A stretch of 10,699 bases of DNA from an uncultured Agathobacter sp. (GTDB lineage Bacteria > Bacillota > Clostridia > Lachnospirales > Lachnospiraceae). The notes under the pieces were generated by a model. It made no database searches and had not been told where the DNA came from. It worked only from the letters and a program-made list of their open reading frames with translations. Positions 1 through 7,417 of the stretch are shown piece after piece (the stretch's first letter is position 1; each line of letters opens with the position of its first letter). The stretch spans positions 1 to 10,699 of the forward strand of contig CAKRKX010000080.1 of the NCBI GenBank assembly GCA_934358675.1, read 5' to 3'. Both the position numbers and the translations under genes were made by a program.

Positions 1-794
1 CCCTTGCCGGGATTATCGCAAACGAGATGGGAACGCATCTGAAGGTAACTTCCGGTCCGGCGATCGCAAAGCCGGGCGAGATGGCTGCGATTCTCAATAA
101 TCTTGCGGAGGGCGATATCCTTTTCGTCGATGAGATCCACCGGTTAAAACGTCAGGTTGAAGAGGTTTTTTATCCGTCGATGGAGGACTATGCAATCGAT
201 GTGATGATCGGGAAAGGCGAATCTGCCCGATCCATCCGGCTGAATCTGCCGAAATTTACACTGGTTGGTGCGACAACGCGTGCCGGAATGCTTTCTGCAC
301 CGCTGCGTGACCGTTTCGGCGTGGTCAGCCATATGGAATATTACACGGTTGACGAGTTAAAGTCGATTATTTTACAGTCGGCGCATGTGCTGGATGTGGC
401 AATCGACGATAAAGGGGCTTTTGAACTTGCACGACGATCCAGAGGAACGCCGCGACTTGCAAACCGCCTGTTAAAGCGTGTGCGAGATTTTGCAGAAGTG
501 AAATACGACGGTAAGATCACCTACGAAGTTGCCGCGTTTGCACTGGATCTGCTTGAAGTCGATAAGATGGGACTTGACCAGAATGACCGCAACATCATTC
601 TGACGATCATCGATAAATTTGCCGGAGGTCCGGTCGGACTCGATACGCTTGCGGCATCGATCGGTGAGGATTCCGGAACGATTGAGGATGTCTATGAGCC
701 GTATCTTGTGAAAAACGGTTTTATCAACCGCACCCCAAAGGGGCGCGTGGCAACGGATTTTGCGTATGAGCATTTTAACCGGACACGTGAATAG
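1..794 (+). CDS. ruvB: Holliday junction branch migration ATPase RuvB (3' part, 5' end outside window)
   Basis: RuvB is the hexameric AAA+ motor that, with RuvA, drives branch migration of Holliday junctions in recombinational repair. The first whole codon is at base 3, and the reading frame is open to the left edge, so the start lies upstream. About 263 residues are present of a usual 330-340. The visible part begins just after where the Walker A loop should be ([10 protein letters not shown] follows it in the family). Walker B is LFVDEIHRL near bases 121-143. Sensor 1 is GATTRAG near 268-290. The arginine-finger segment PLRDRFG is near 300-320. The C-terminal winged helix carries [18 protein letters not shown] and ends in [16 protein letters not shown], as in full-length RuvB, so the 3' end is intact. 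No terminator follows before zapA, so readthrough into zapA is possible. ruvA probably lies upstream (inference). Confidence 0.97.
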   Translation, partial: LAGIIANEMGTHLKVTSGPAIAKPGEMAAILNNLAEGDILFVDEIHRLKRQVEEVFYPSMEDYAIDVMIGKGESARSIRLNLPKFTLVGATTRAGMLSAPLRDRFGVVSHMEYYTVDELKSIILQSAHVLDVAIDDKGAFELARRSRGTPRLANRLLKRVRDFAEVKYDGKITYEVAAFALDLLEVDKMGLDQNDRNIILTIIDKFAGGPVGLDTLAASIGEDSGTIEDVYEPYLVKNGFINRTPKGRVATDFAYEHFNRTRE

Positions 795-828
795 ATACTT
801 AACGGAAATGTTATTTCATAACAAGTGG

Positions 829-857
829 TTGCTTTTGTACAGCCAAGAGATTATAAT
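829..857 (+). promoter_or_regulatory. Sigma-A-type promoter for zapA
   Basis: A -35 box TTGCTT (829-834) lies 17 bases from a perfect -10 box TATAAT (852-857). The predicted transcript would start near 864 and give a leader of about 30 bases before the zapA ATG. Spacing and -10 are ideal; the -35 is only moderate. It would let zapA be expressed apart from ruvB. Confidence 0.7.
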
Positions 858-881
858 ACAACATATAGTGGAAAAAGAACT

Positions 882-886
882 GGAGG
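882..886 (+). promoter_or_regulatory. Ribosome binding site that fixes the zapA start
   Basis: GGAGG lies 7 bases before the ATG at 894. It favours that ATG over the in-frame GTG at 825, which has no ribosome binding site and falls before the promoter's -35 box. Confidence 0.8.
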
Positions 887-893
887 ATACGAC

Positions 894-1340
894 ATGTCAG
901 CCAAAACAAGTGCCGAAGTGGTAATTGATGGAAAAGTATATACGTTAAGCGGTTATGAGGGAGAAGAATATCTTCAGAAAGTAGCAGCTTATATCAATAA
1001 TAAGATCAACGAATTCGAGGCGATCGAGGATTACCGACACATTCCGCTGAACATGAAGAATACACTGATCCAGCTCAATATTGCGGATGACTATTTTAAG
1101 GCAAAGGCACAGGTTGAGAAACTGGAGCGCGACATCGAGAATAAAGACAAGGAACTTTATGATCTTAAGCACGATCTGATCTCCAACCAGATCAAGACCG
1201 AGAGTGCGGAAACTTCCATGAAGGAGCTTGAGGCGGAGAACAAGGAACTTCTTCTTAACAAGGCAAGGCTGGAAGCCGCACTGGAAGATAAATTGCTGGG
1301 AAGCAAAACTTCCTCAACATCGGATACAAAGAAGAAATAA
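894..1340 (+). CDS. zapA: Cell division protein ZapA
   Basis: ZapA binds FtsZ at the cytoplasmic division ring and bundles FtsZ filaments. The protein is 148 residues. The N-terminal globular ZapA domain (about residues 5-85) reads SAEVVIDGKVYTLSGYEGEE, then YLQKVAAYINNKINEF, then LIQLNIADDYFKA, all typical of the family. The rest (about 75-135) is a charged, heptad-like coiled coil rich in K, E and L, and a Ser/Thr/Lys tail follows. The B. subtilis protein is only about 85 residues, so the coiled-coil tail here is long; I believe such extended tails are common in Clostridia. The start is the ATG 7 bases after GGAGG, not the GTG 69 bases earlier in the same frame. The gene has its own promoter and terminator and is probably monocistronic, with possible readthrough from ruvB. 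Confidence 0.9.
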   Translation: MSAKTSAEVVIDGKVYTLSGYEGEEYLQKVAAYINNKINEFEAIEDYRHIPLNMKNTLIQLNIADDYFKAKAQVEKLERDIENKDKELYDLKHDLISNQIKTESAETSMKELEAENKELLLNKARLEAALEDKLLGSKTSSTSDTKKK

Positions 1341-1347
1341 TGTGTGG

Positions 1348-1373
1348 GCTGTCGCAAATGCGGCAGCTTTTTT
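1348..1373 (+). terminator. Rho-independent terminator after zapA
   Basis: GCTGTCGC (1348-1355) pairs with GCGGCAGC (1360-1367), giving an 8-bp stem with one G-U pair. The loop is AAAT and six T residues (1368-1373) follow. It begins 8 bases after the zapA stop codon and separates zapA from the U32 operon. Confidence 0.9.
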
Positions 1374-1439
1374 CACCTAAATTTATGTATTTAATACAAA
1401 CTTAAGAAAATAAAAGCAGAATCAAAAGAATTTTTATAG

Positions 1440-1445
1440 TATAAT
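1440..1445 (+). promoter_or_regulatory. Probable -10 box of the U32-SEDS-PBP-NUDIX-gerW operon
   Basis: A perfect TATAAT lies in AT-rich DNA between the zapA terminator and the next gene. At the usual 16-18 base spacing upstream I see no good -35 (around 1416-1423 reads gcagaatc), and there is no TG extension. Transcription would start near 1452, almost on the ATG at 1453. A weaker alternative is an AATACA (1393-1398) with CAGAAT (1417-1422). The region between 1374 and 1440 must hold the promoter, because a terminator precedes it; which element is used is uncertain. Confidence 0.45.
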
Positions 1446-1452
1446 GGGACTC

Positions 1453-3720
1453 ATGAATAACGAAACTTTAAGAGAGAATACAAAGACAAAATTGGATGAA
1501 AGAGAGCGTGGCTTTGAGCTGCTTGCGCCTGCCGGATCGTTTGAGATCTTTAAGGCGGTGATCGCGGCCGGAGCGGATGCTGTCTATGTGGGCGGTGACA
1601 TGTTCGGCGCACGTGCGTATGCGAACAATTTCAGTTCGGAAGAATTGCTGGAAGCAATCGATTATGCGCATCTGCACGGTGTCAAAGTCTATCTGACGGT
1701 CAACACGCTTCTGAAAAACACAGAACTGACACGCAAACTCTACGAATATCTGCTGCCTTTTTATAAACAGGGGCTTGATGCAGTGCTTGTGCAGGATATG
1801 GGCGTATTTTCCTTTATCCGTGAAAGTTTTCCGGATCTGCCGATCCATACGAGCACTCAGATGACCGTGACCGGTGTGGAAGGTGCGAGAATGATGCAAC
1901 GCCTCGGTGCGGAGCGTGTCGTGATGGCGCGCGAGGTGTCACTTCCGGAGATGAAACGGATCTATGAGGAGACCGGAGTGGAACTGGAAGCATTCGTACA
2001 CGGTGCGTTGTGTTACTGTTATTCGGGACAGTGTCTGCTCAGCAGTATGCTCGGTGGACGAAGCGGCAACAGAGGTCGCTGTGCGCAGCCTTGTCGTCTG
2101 GCGTATTCGGTTCTTGATGAGCATCATAAAATGTATGAAAAAGACAGCTTTGTGTTAAGCCTTAAAGATATGTGCGGAATCGAGGATCTGGAGAAACTGT
2201 GGGATGCCGGTGTCTACTCGCTTAAGATTGAGGGACGTATGAAGCAGGCGCCTTATGCGGCCGGTGTGGTATCGTATTACCGCAAATACATCGATCGTTT
2301 TCTGGAGAAAAAGAAGCAGGAGATGGTCGCAAAGTCCGATATGCAGGATATCCTGGATCTGGGCAACCGTTGCGGCTTTACGGACGGATATTACAGCAGA
2401 CAGAACGGACCGGATATGGTTACATTTGTCAAGCCAAGCTATGCAAAGACAAATGAGAAATTACAGAATACAATTATCGATCGTTTCGTTGGACACGAAG
2501 ACAAGATCTCTGCAAACGGAAGCCTGACGCTTCATCTCGGACAACCGGCTGTCTATGAACTCACAAGCGGTACACATAAGGTGCAGGTTACTGGAAATGA
2601 AGTGTTATCTGCGGAGAAAAAGCCACTGAATGCGGATGATCTGAAAGCGCGTATGTCCAAAACCGGAGATACGCCGTTTGTTATGAATGAGATTCATATT
2701 GTGATGGATGAGAATGTCTTTCTTCCGGTCGGTGCGCTCAATCAGCTTCGCAGAGAAGCGACGGAACAGCTGTTGAATGCAATGTTATCTTCTTATCGAA
2801 GAAGTGATGACACACAGGCACGCGAGACAGCTGCAGGGGTGGAAAACAGAGTCACAAATGCTCATACTGATAAAGCTTCCATCAATAAGGAAACGCGTTA
2901 CAGCTGCCTGATCGAGAATCGTGCGTTGCTGTCTGAAATTTTAAACCGGGGCTGGATCAACCGTGTATATCTGGATTTCGGAGCTTACCGTTGGAATCAT
3001 TTTCCGAGTGAACTTTCTGAGGATGTTAAGAGAATACGTGCGGCCGGAAAAGAAGCGTATTTTGCATTGCCGCGCATTTTCCGGGCAAAGGCATCGGATC
3101 TGTTTGACAGGTATAAGGAAGAGTGGAAGACTTTATCACCAGATGGTGTGCTGGTAAGAAATTATGAGGAACTTTCCTCTGTGGAAACTTATTTTGGAGA
3201 GACAGATGTTGTGATCGACCACAATCTCTATACGTACAATGATCGCGCATCGGGATTTTTTGATTCATTAAAAATCAGTGAAAACACGGTTCCGCTGGAA
3301 CTGAACCGCAAAGAAATCCTGCATCGCGACAATGCAAACAGTGCGATGGTCGTATACGGCTATTATCCGCTTATGACGACGGCACCGTGTGTGCATGCGA
3401 ACACGCGCGGATGCGACCAAAAGCCGGGACTTTGTTATCTGAAGGATCGTTACAAAGTGGAATTTCCGGTCAAAAATTACTGTGACGCATGCTACAATGT
3501 TGTGTACAATTCGCTTCCGGTTATGCTTTTTTCCAATATGGAGGAATTAAAAGAAAGCGGTATGCGGGAGTTACGCGCGGATTTTACGATGGAAACTATA
3601 AAACAGACAAAAGATGTTTTAAATCTGATGGAGGCATTCGCAAACGGAAAACAAAGCGAATATCCGGCAGAGTGGAAGGATCGTTACACGAACGGTCACT
3701 ATAAAAGAGGAGTCGAATAA
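1453..3720 (+). CDS. U32 family peptidase-like protein with DUF3656-type region (probable RNA hydroxylation enzyme, RlhA/TrhP family)
   Basis: U32 proteins are named as collagenase-like peptidases. The characterised E. coli members act in prephenate-dependent hydroxylation of RNA: RlhA on 23S rRNA and TrhP on tRNA wobble uridine. At 755 residues this is a long member, close to RlhA (about 650) rather than the shorter TrhP type. The N-terminal barrel starts with FELLAPAGSFEIFKAVIAAG and continues GADAVYVGG. The family signature is EAFVHGALCYCYSGQCLLSS. Cysteines 187, 194, 210 and 214 are spaced C-x6-C-x15-C-x3-C and likely bind an iron-sulfur cluster (inference). A second cysteine group sits near the C-terminus (PCVHANTRGCDQKPGLC, then NYCDACYN). 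The start is uncertain: the ATGs at 1444 and 1453 both lack a ribosome binding site, and 1444 overlaps the -10 box. The next gene starts 3 bases after its stop. Its exact RNA target cannot be told from sequence. Confidence 0.88.
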   Translation: MNNETLRENTKTKLDERERGFELLAPAGSFEIFKAVIAAGADAVYVGGDMFGARAYANNFSSEELLEAIDYAHLHGVKVYLTVNTLLKNTELTRKLYEYLLPFYKQGLDAVLVQDMGVFSFIRESFPDLPIHTSTQMTVTGVEGARMMQRLGAERVVMAREVSLPEMKRIYEETGVELEAFVHGALCYCYSGQCLLSSMLGGRSGNRGRCAQPCRLAYSVLDEHHKMYEKDSFVLSLKDMCGIEDLEKLWDAGVYSLKIEGRMKQAPYAAGVVSYYRKYIDRFLEKKKQEMVAKSDMQDILDLGNRCGFTDGYYSRQNGPDMVTFVKPSYAKTNEKLQNTIIDRFVGHEDKISANGSLTLHLGQPAVYELTSGTHKVQVTGNEVLSAEKKPLNADDLKARMSKTGDTPFVMNEIHIVMDENVFLPVGALNQLRREATEQLLNAMLSSYRRSDDTQARETAAGVENRVTNAHTDKASINKETRYSCLIENRALLSEILNRGWINRVYLDFGAYRWNHFPSELSEDVKRIRAAGKEAYFALPRIFRAKASDLFDRYKEEWKTLSPDGVLVRNYEELSSVETYFGETDVVIDHNLYTYNDRASGFFDSLKISENTVPLELNRKEILHRDNANSAMVVYGYYPLMTTAPCVHANTRGCDQKPGLCYLKDRYKVEFPVKNYCDACYNVVYNSLPVMLFSNMEELKESGMRELRADFTMETIKQTKDVLNLMEAFANGKQSEYPAEWKDRYTNGHYKRGVE

Positions 3721-3722
3721 TT

Positions 3723-5096
3723 ATGGTGCATTTGATCGTGCAGGCATCCAAGTATCTGATGATCCTGTTATTCATGATCTATACATATGAATGTTTTCAT
3801 GTGTTCAAATACGAGGGGGATGTCGAAGAACAAAAGCATATTTACGGAGTGCAGAGAGGGTTGCTTTTTGCCATTCATTTTGACGCGTTTCTGGTGCTTT
3901 ATCTGACGACACAAAATCTGCAGATGATCGGATTTTATCTGATGCAGCTGGTGGTGCTTCTTGCGATGTTTGCATCGTACCATGTGCTGTATAAGCAGGC
4001 GTCCGAACTGGTGCTCAACAACATGTGCATGCTGATCGCAATTGGATTTATTATCTTAACGCGCCTTTCCTTTGAAAAAGCGTTCCGTCAGTTTATCTTC
4101 GTTTGTGCCGGCATGTTTATTGGACTTCTGATCCCGCTGGTATTGCAGAATATGTCGTTATTCCGGAAACTGACCTGGGTGTATGCGGTACTTGGAATCG
4201 GAGCGCTTGCGGTCGTTGCGGTTGCAGGGCAGACAAGCTACGGAGCGAAGCTTTCCATCTCGATCGGAGGCATAGCGATCCAGCCGTCCGAGTTTGTGAA
4301 GATCATTTTTGTAATGTTTATCGCATCGATGCTTTACAAAAAACAGGATTTTCATCAGCTTATGGTTACCAGTATGGTTTCCGCAGTGTTTGTGCTTGCA
4401 CTTGTTGCATCCCGGGATCTGGGCGGGGCATTATTGTACTTTTTTACATATCTGGTTATGATTTATGTTGCGACGCGCAAATTTGCGTATTTCGGAGCCG
4501 GACTCGGACTTATGACCATTGCGGCACTGGTAGGATACAAGGTATTTTCCCATGTGCAGACGCGTGTGCTGGCGTGGTCGGATCCGCTTAGAGTAATCGA
4601 CAATGCGGGATATCAGATCTGTCAGTCACTTTTCGCAATCGGAACAGGAGGATGGTTCGGACTTGGACTGAATCAGGGCATGCCGAACAAGATTCCAGTC
4701 GTGTCGAAAGACTTTGTTTTTGCGGCGATTTCCGAAGAGATGGGCGGCGTCTTTGCCCTCTGCCTGATCATGGTCTGTGTGAGCTGCTTTTTTATGATCA
4801 TGAATGTGGCGATGCTGCTGAAGGATAATTATTATCGTCTGACAGCGGTGGGACTCGGTACGCTTTACGCACTGCAGGTATTTCTTACAATCGGCGGTGT
4901 GATCAAGTTTATTCCGTCCACCGGAGTGACACTTCCGCTTGTCAGCTACGGCGGAAGTTCTCTGCTTTCCACGATGATCGTATTTGGAATGATACAGGGA
5001 CTTTACATTGTGAAAGCAACAAAAGAGGCGGAAGTACCGGAAAAGAAGGGGAAGAAAACGCGCCGTAAACCAAAGAAAACATCGAATGTAAAATAG
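3723..5096 (+). CDS. SEDS-family peptidoglycan glycosyltransferase (FtsW/RodA/SpoVE family)
   Basis: SEDS proteins are membrane glycosyltransferases that polymerise peptidoglycan from lipid II together with a partner class B PBP. The 457-residue protein has about a dozen hydrophobic segments. Family motifs are GIAIQPSEFVKI (residues about 183-194), SRDLGGALLYF (about 229-239), KDFVFAAISEEMG with the likely catalytic Asp at residue 330, and STGVTLPLVSYGGSSLL near the end. The QPSEF motif lies at residue 187, later than in E. coli RodA, so there are extra N-terminal helices, as in actinobacterial RodA. The usual GAxRWI segment reads GAKLSI, lacking the Trp. The tail is cytoplasmic and very basic (KKGKKTRRKPKK). 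AGAGGAG (3706-3712) sits 10 bases before the ATG, inside the U32 gene's end. The partner PBP follows after 17 bases. Whether it serves elongation, division or sporulation is not decidable here. Confidence 0.93.
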   Translation: MVHLIVQASKYLMILLFMIYTYECFHVFKYEGDVEEQKHIYGVQRGLLFAIHFDAFLVLYLTTQNLQMIGFYLMQLVVLLAMFASYHVLYKQASELVLNNMCMLIAIGFIILTRLSFEKAFRQFIFVCAGMFIGLLIPLVLQNMSLFRKLTWVYAVLGIGALAVVAVAGQTSYGAKLSISIGGIAIQPSEFVKIIFVMFIASMLYKKQDFHQLMVTSMVSAVFVLALVASRDLGGALLYFFTYLVMIYVATRKFAYFGAGLGLMTIAALVGYKVFSHVQTRVLAWSDPLRVIDNAGYQICQSLFAIGTGGWFGLGLNQGMPNKIPVVSKDFVFAAISEEMGGVFALCLIMVCVSCFFMIMNVAMLLKDNYYRLTAVGLGTLYALQVFLTIGGVIKFIPSTGVTLPLVSYGGSSLLSTMIVFGMIQGLYIVKATKEAEVPEKKGKKTRRKPKKTSNVK

Positions 5097-5100
5097 AAGC

Positions 5101-5105
5101 GGAGG
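5101..5105 (+). promoter_or_regulatory. Ribosome binding site for a TTG start (PBP gene)
   Basis: GGAGG lies 8 bases before the TTG at 5114 and 4 bases after the SEDS stop codon. It is the main evidence for the TTG start, since the next in-frame ATG (5186) falls inside the membrane anchor. Confidence 0.8.
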
Positions 5106-5113
5106 TTTGGAAT

Positions 5114-6562
5114 TTGGCTGATACAGCGAATAGGAGAAAGAAAAAGCAGACAAAGACGGCAAGAAACAAAGAATTTCTCGTGATCATGTATCTGTTTTTA
5201 GCATTGTTTCTCGGTCTGATGGCATATTTTGTTTATTTTCAGGTATATAAAAGTGAGGCGTTTATCGACAGTCCGTACAACTCGCTCCAGGATCTGTTTT
5301 CCGAACGTGTTGTAAGAGGCGATATTCTTTCGGCGGACGGTCAGGTTCTTGCAACGACAAGCGTTTCCAAAGACGGCAGTGAATCACGTGAGTATCCATA
5401 CGGGCGTATGTTTGCACATGCGGTCGGTTATGCGGTCAACGGCAAGAGCGGTATCGAGAACCAGGAAAATTTTGAACTGCTTCGTTCCCATGAATTTTTC
5501 TTAAAACAGATGGGAGACGATCTTGCAGGCAAGAAAAGTCAGGGTGATGATGTGGTGACAACTCTGGATGCCGCAGTGCAGAAAGCGGCTTACGAGGCGC
5601 TTGAAAGTTACGACGGTGCGGTGATCGCGATGGAACCTGAGACCGGTAAGATCATCACGATGGTTTCCAAACCGGATTTTGACCCGAATACGATCAAGCA
5701 GGACTGGGATACGGTCAACAGTGATTCGAGTACAGCTCTGTACAACCGTGCAACACAGGGAAAATACGCACCGGGTTCGGTGTTTAAGATTTTTACAACG
5801 CTTGAATACTATAAAGAAAACAAAAAAGGATATACCGATTATCGTTACAATTGTGACGGATCGATCACGGTGGACGGTCAGACGATCCACTGTGCCGGAA
5901 ATCACAGACATGGGACACAGGATCTCGAAGCATCTTTTGCCAATTCCTGCAATTCGTCGTTTGCGAATCTGTCTCTGACGCTGAACCGGAAGAAATTTCA
6001 GAATTTATGTGATTCGCTGCTTTTTAATAAGAATCTGCCGATCGCATTTGAATCGTCCAAAAGCAGTTTTTCGTTGAGCAGCTCAGATACGAAAGCGATG
6101 GTCATGGAAACGGGAATCGGACAGGGAAAGACGCTTGTCTCGCCGCTTCACATGATGCTTATCGCGAGTGCGATCGACAATGACGGAACTTTGATGACAC
6201 CTTATATCGTGGATCATACGCAGAATGCTGCCGGTGTGGAAGTCGAGAAAAACGAGCCGAAAGAGTATGCAACGCTTTTGAATGAAAAGGAAGCGCAGCT
6301 TATGCAACAGTATATGCGTTCCGTTGTGACATCCGGAACCGGTACAAAGCTTGCCGGACAATCCTATGAGGCGAGCGGCAAGACCGGTACGGCGCAGGTA
6401 TCGGATTCATCGGATCAGACGAATGCGTGGTTTGTCGGATATGCGAAGAAAGACGGTTATTCGGATCTTGCAATTGCGGTGATCGTTGAGGACAGTGGAG
6501 CGGGCGGTACTTATGCCGTACCGATTGCAAAGAAGGTATTTGACGTATATTTTAACAAATGA
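5114..6562 (+). CDS. Class B penicillin-binding protein (PbpA-like D,D-transpeptidase)
   Basis: This is the transpeptidase that cross-links peptide stems outside the membrane, paired with the SEDS enzyme upstream. The 482-residue protein has a basic cytoplasmic N-terminus (RRKKKQTK), one membrane anchor (about residues 20-44) and a short N-terminal PBP domain with VVRGDILSADGQVLATT. The catalytic domain has SVFK with active-site Ser222 and Lys225, SCN (Ser278-Asn280) and KTGTA (Lys423-Gly425). All three active-site motifs are present, so it should be active and beta-lactam-sensitive. Length and the YPYGRMFAHAVGY to ENFELLRS stretch resemble mycobacterial PbpA (about 490 residues), not the larger PBP2/PBP3 with a big pedestal. 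No PASTA domain is present. The start codon is TTG. It lies 17 bases after the SEDS gene and 48 before the NUDIX gene, with no terminator on either side. Confidence 0.93.
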   Translation: MADTANRRKKKQTKTARNKEFLVIMYLFLALFLGLMAYFVYFQVYKSEAFIDSPYNSLQDLFSERVVRGDILSADGQVLATTSVSKDGSESREYPYGRMFAHAVGYAVNGKSGIENQENFELLRSHEFFLKQMGDDLAGKKSQGDDVVTTLDAAVQKAAYEALESYDGAVIAMEPETGKIITMVSKPDFDPNTIKQDWDTVNSDSSTALYNRATQGKYAPGSVFKIFTTLEYYKENKKGYTDYRYNCDGSITVDGQTIHCAGNHRHGTQDLEASFANSCNSSFANLSLTLNRKKFQNLCDSLLFNKNLPIAFESSKSSFSLSSSDTKAMVMETGIGQGKTLVSPLHMMLIASAIDNDGTLMTPYIVDHTQNAAGVEVEKNEPKEYATLLNEKEAQLMQQYMRSVVTSGTGTKLAGQSYEASGKTGTAQVSDSSDQTNAWFVGYAKKDGYSDLAIAVIVEDSGAGGTYAVPIAKKVFDVYFNK

Positions 6563-6610
6563 TATACTTTTGGCAGAGTTTATAAGTAACACGGCACAGG
6601 AGGTCTTGCA

Positions 6611-7063
6611 ATGATCGAAGCGACGAGCTGTGGCGGTGTGGTAATTTTTCGTGGAAAGATTTTACTTCTGTATAAGAATTACAGAAATAAATATGAAGGC
6701 TGGGTTCTCCCCAAAGGCACTGTAGAACCGGGAGAAGAATACAAGGATACTGCGATCCGTGAGGTAAAAGAAGAGACCGGAGCCGCAGCAACCATTATTC
6801 AGTATGTTGGCAAAAGTCATTATACATTTTCAGTTCCGGAGGATACCGTTGAGAAAGACGTGCACTGGTATCTGATGATGGGCGAAAGTTATTATAGTAA
6901 GCCACAAAAGGAAGAATTTTTTGTAGATTCCGGATATTATAAGTATCATGAGGCGTATCATCTTCTCAAATTTGCAAATGAAAAGCAGATTCTTGAGAAG
7001 GCATACAATGAATACCTGGATCTAAAGAGAAGTAATCTGTGGGGTACCCACAAATATTATTAA
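6611..7063 (+). CDS. NUDIX hydrolase
   Basis: NUDIX enzymes cleave a diphosphate bond in nucleotides or related compounds using metal bound by the Nudix box. The 150-residue protein has a complete box from Gly36 to Ala58 (G-x5-E-x7-REVKEETGA), with metal-binding glutamates at 51, 54 and 55. The N-terminal strand ATSCGGVVIFRGKILLLYK and GWVLPKGTVEPGEE are typical of the Ap4A hydrolase/MutT-like group. The last 40 or so residues are helical, ending in LWGTHKYY. The substrate cannot be told; NTP clean-up or diadenosine polyphosphates are options. AGGAGG (6598-6603) is 7 bases before the ATG. Its place directly after a PBP gene is probably co-transcription rather than a shared pathway (inference). 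Confidence 0.92.
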   Translation: MIEATSCGGVVIFRGKILLLYKNYRNKYEGWVLPKGTVEPGEEYKDTAIREVKEETGAAATIIQYVGKSHYTFSVPEDTVEKDVHWYLMMGESYYSKPQKEEFFVDSGYYKYHEAYHLLKFANEKQILEKAYNEYLDLKRSNLWGTHKYY

Positions 7064-7077
7064 GGATCAATCGACAG

Positions 7078-7083
7078 AAGGAG
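7078..7083 (+). promoter_or_regulatory. Ribosome binding site that fixes the start of the 108-residue protein
   Basis: AAGGAG is 7 bases before the ATG at 7091 and only 1 base before the in-frame TTG at 7085, so the ATG is the likely start. Confidence 0.75.
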
Positions 7084-7090
7084 TTTGCGG

Positions 7091-7417
7091 ATGAAGTGGT
7101 ATCGTGAGCTTTACGTCAGCGAGGCAATCGGAGACAAGGCCGGTCGGATTAAGTGGAAAATCAACCATAATGCAGGCACAATTTCCGTGTATGTGATCGC
7201 GTTTGCGAGCAATCCGGACAACCTTCTGGATATCATTCCGGCGTGGCAGCTCATGCAGAAAGGCTACCCGAAAAAGGATCTCAAGATCATCGGTCTTGCA
7301 AAAGGATATGATGATGCAGTTGCGCTTGTTCAACAGATTGTGGAAGAGACGTATGCGCACACCGGAGACGTGGATGTATGGTCCTATCTTAAGGAGGAGC
7401 GGAGGAGAGAAGCATGA
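7091..7417 (+). CDS. Conserved hypothetical protein, 108 residues
   Basis: I do not recognise a named family, but the N-terminal MKWYRELYVSEAIGDK pattern looks like a small protein I have seen in Clostridia genomes. It is soluble, with no signal peptide, membrane helix, cysteine or obvious catalytic motif. Predicted structure (by eye) alternates strand and helix: IKWKINHNAGTISVYVIAFA looks like a beta hairpin, then NPDNLLDIIPAWQLMQ a helix, then KDLKIIGLAKGYDDAVALVQ a strand followed by a glycine turn and helix, then a short C-terminal segment. It begins 27 bases after the NUDIX stop, and its stop overlaps the next start as ATGA. Such overlap suggests translational coupling to the DUF2953 gene. 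A role alongside the DUF2953-GerW pair is possible but unproven. Confidence 0.85.
   Translation: MKWYRELYVSEAIGDKAGRIKWKINHNAGTISVYVIAFASNPDNLLDIIPAWQLMQKGYPKKDLKIIGLAKGYDDAVALVQQIVEETYAHTGDVDVWSYLKEERRREA

Noticed and set aside
809..823. Hairpin TGTTAT-TTC-ATAACA between ruvB and zapA
   Set aside because: The stem is only 6 bp, AT-rich, and has no T-run after it; it is not a credible terminator.
825..893. GTG-initiated N-terminal extension of zapA
   Set aside because: It has no ribosome binding site, the promoter lies inside it, and the ZapA family begins at the ATG at 894.
1444..1452. ATG at 1444 as the U32 start
   Set aside because: It overlaps the TATAAT box and has no ribosome binding site, so a transcript from that promoter could not contain it. 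It stays possible if an upstream promoter is used.
4103..4591. 162-codon plus-strand open frame inside the SEDS gene
   Set aside because: It is a +1-frame shadow of a strongly conserved membrane protein, with Cys/Arg-rich composition and no family resemblance.
4626..5187. Long antisense open frames opposite the SEDS and PBP genes
   Set aside because: They overlap well-supported genes, have Cys/His/Arg-rich shadow composition and no ribosome binding sites.
6570..6586. Promoter before the NUDIX gene (TTGGCA and TATAAG)
   Set aside because: The two boxes are only 5 bases apart, and no other -35 fits; co-transcription with the PBP gene is simpler.
7038..7052. TGTGGG-GTA-CCCACA inverted repeat at the end of the NUDIX gene
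   Set aside because: It lies in coding sequence, has no T-run and contains a plain GGTACC palindrome; probably chance.
7085..7090. TTG at 7085 as the start of the 108-residue protein
   Set aside because: It is 1 base from the ribosome binding site, while the ATG at 7091 has ideal spacing.
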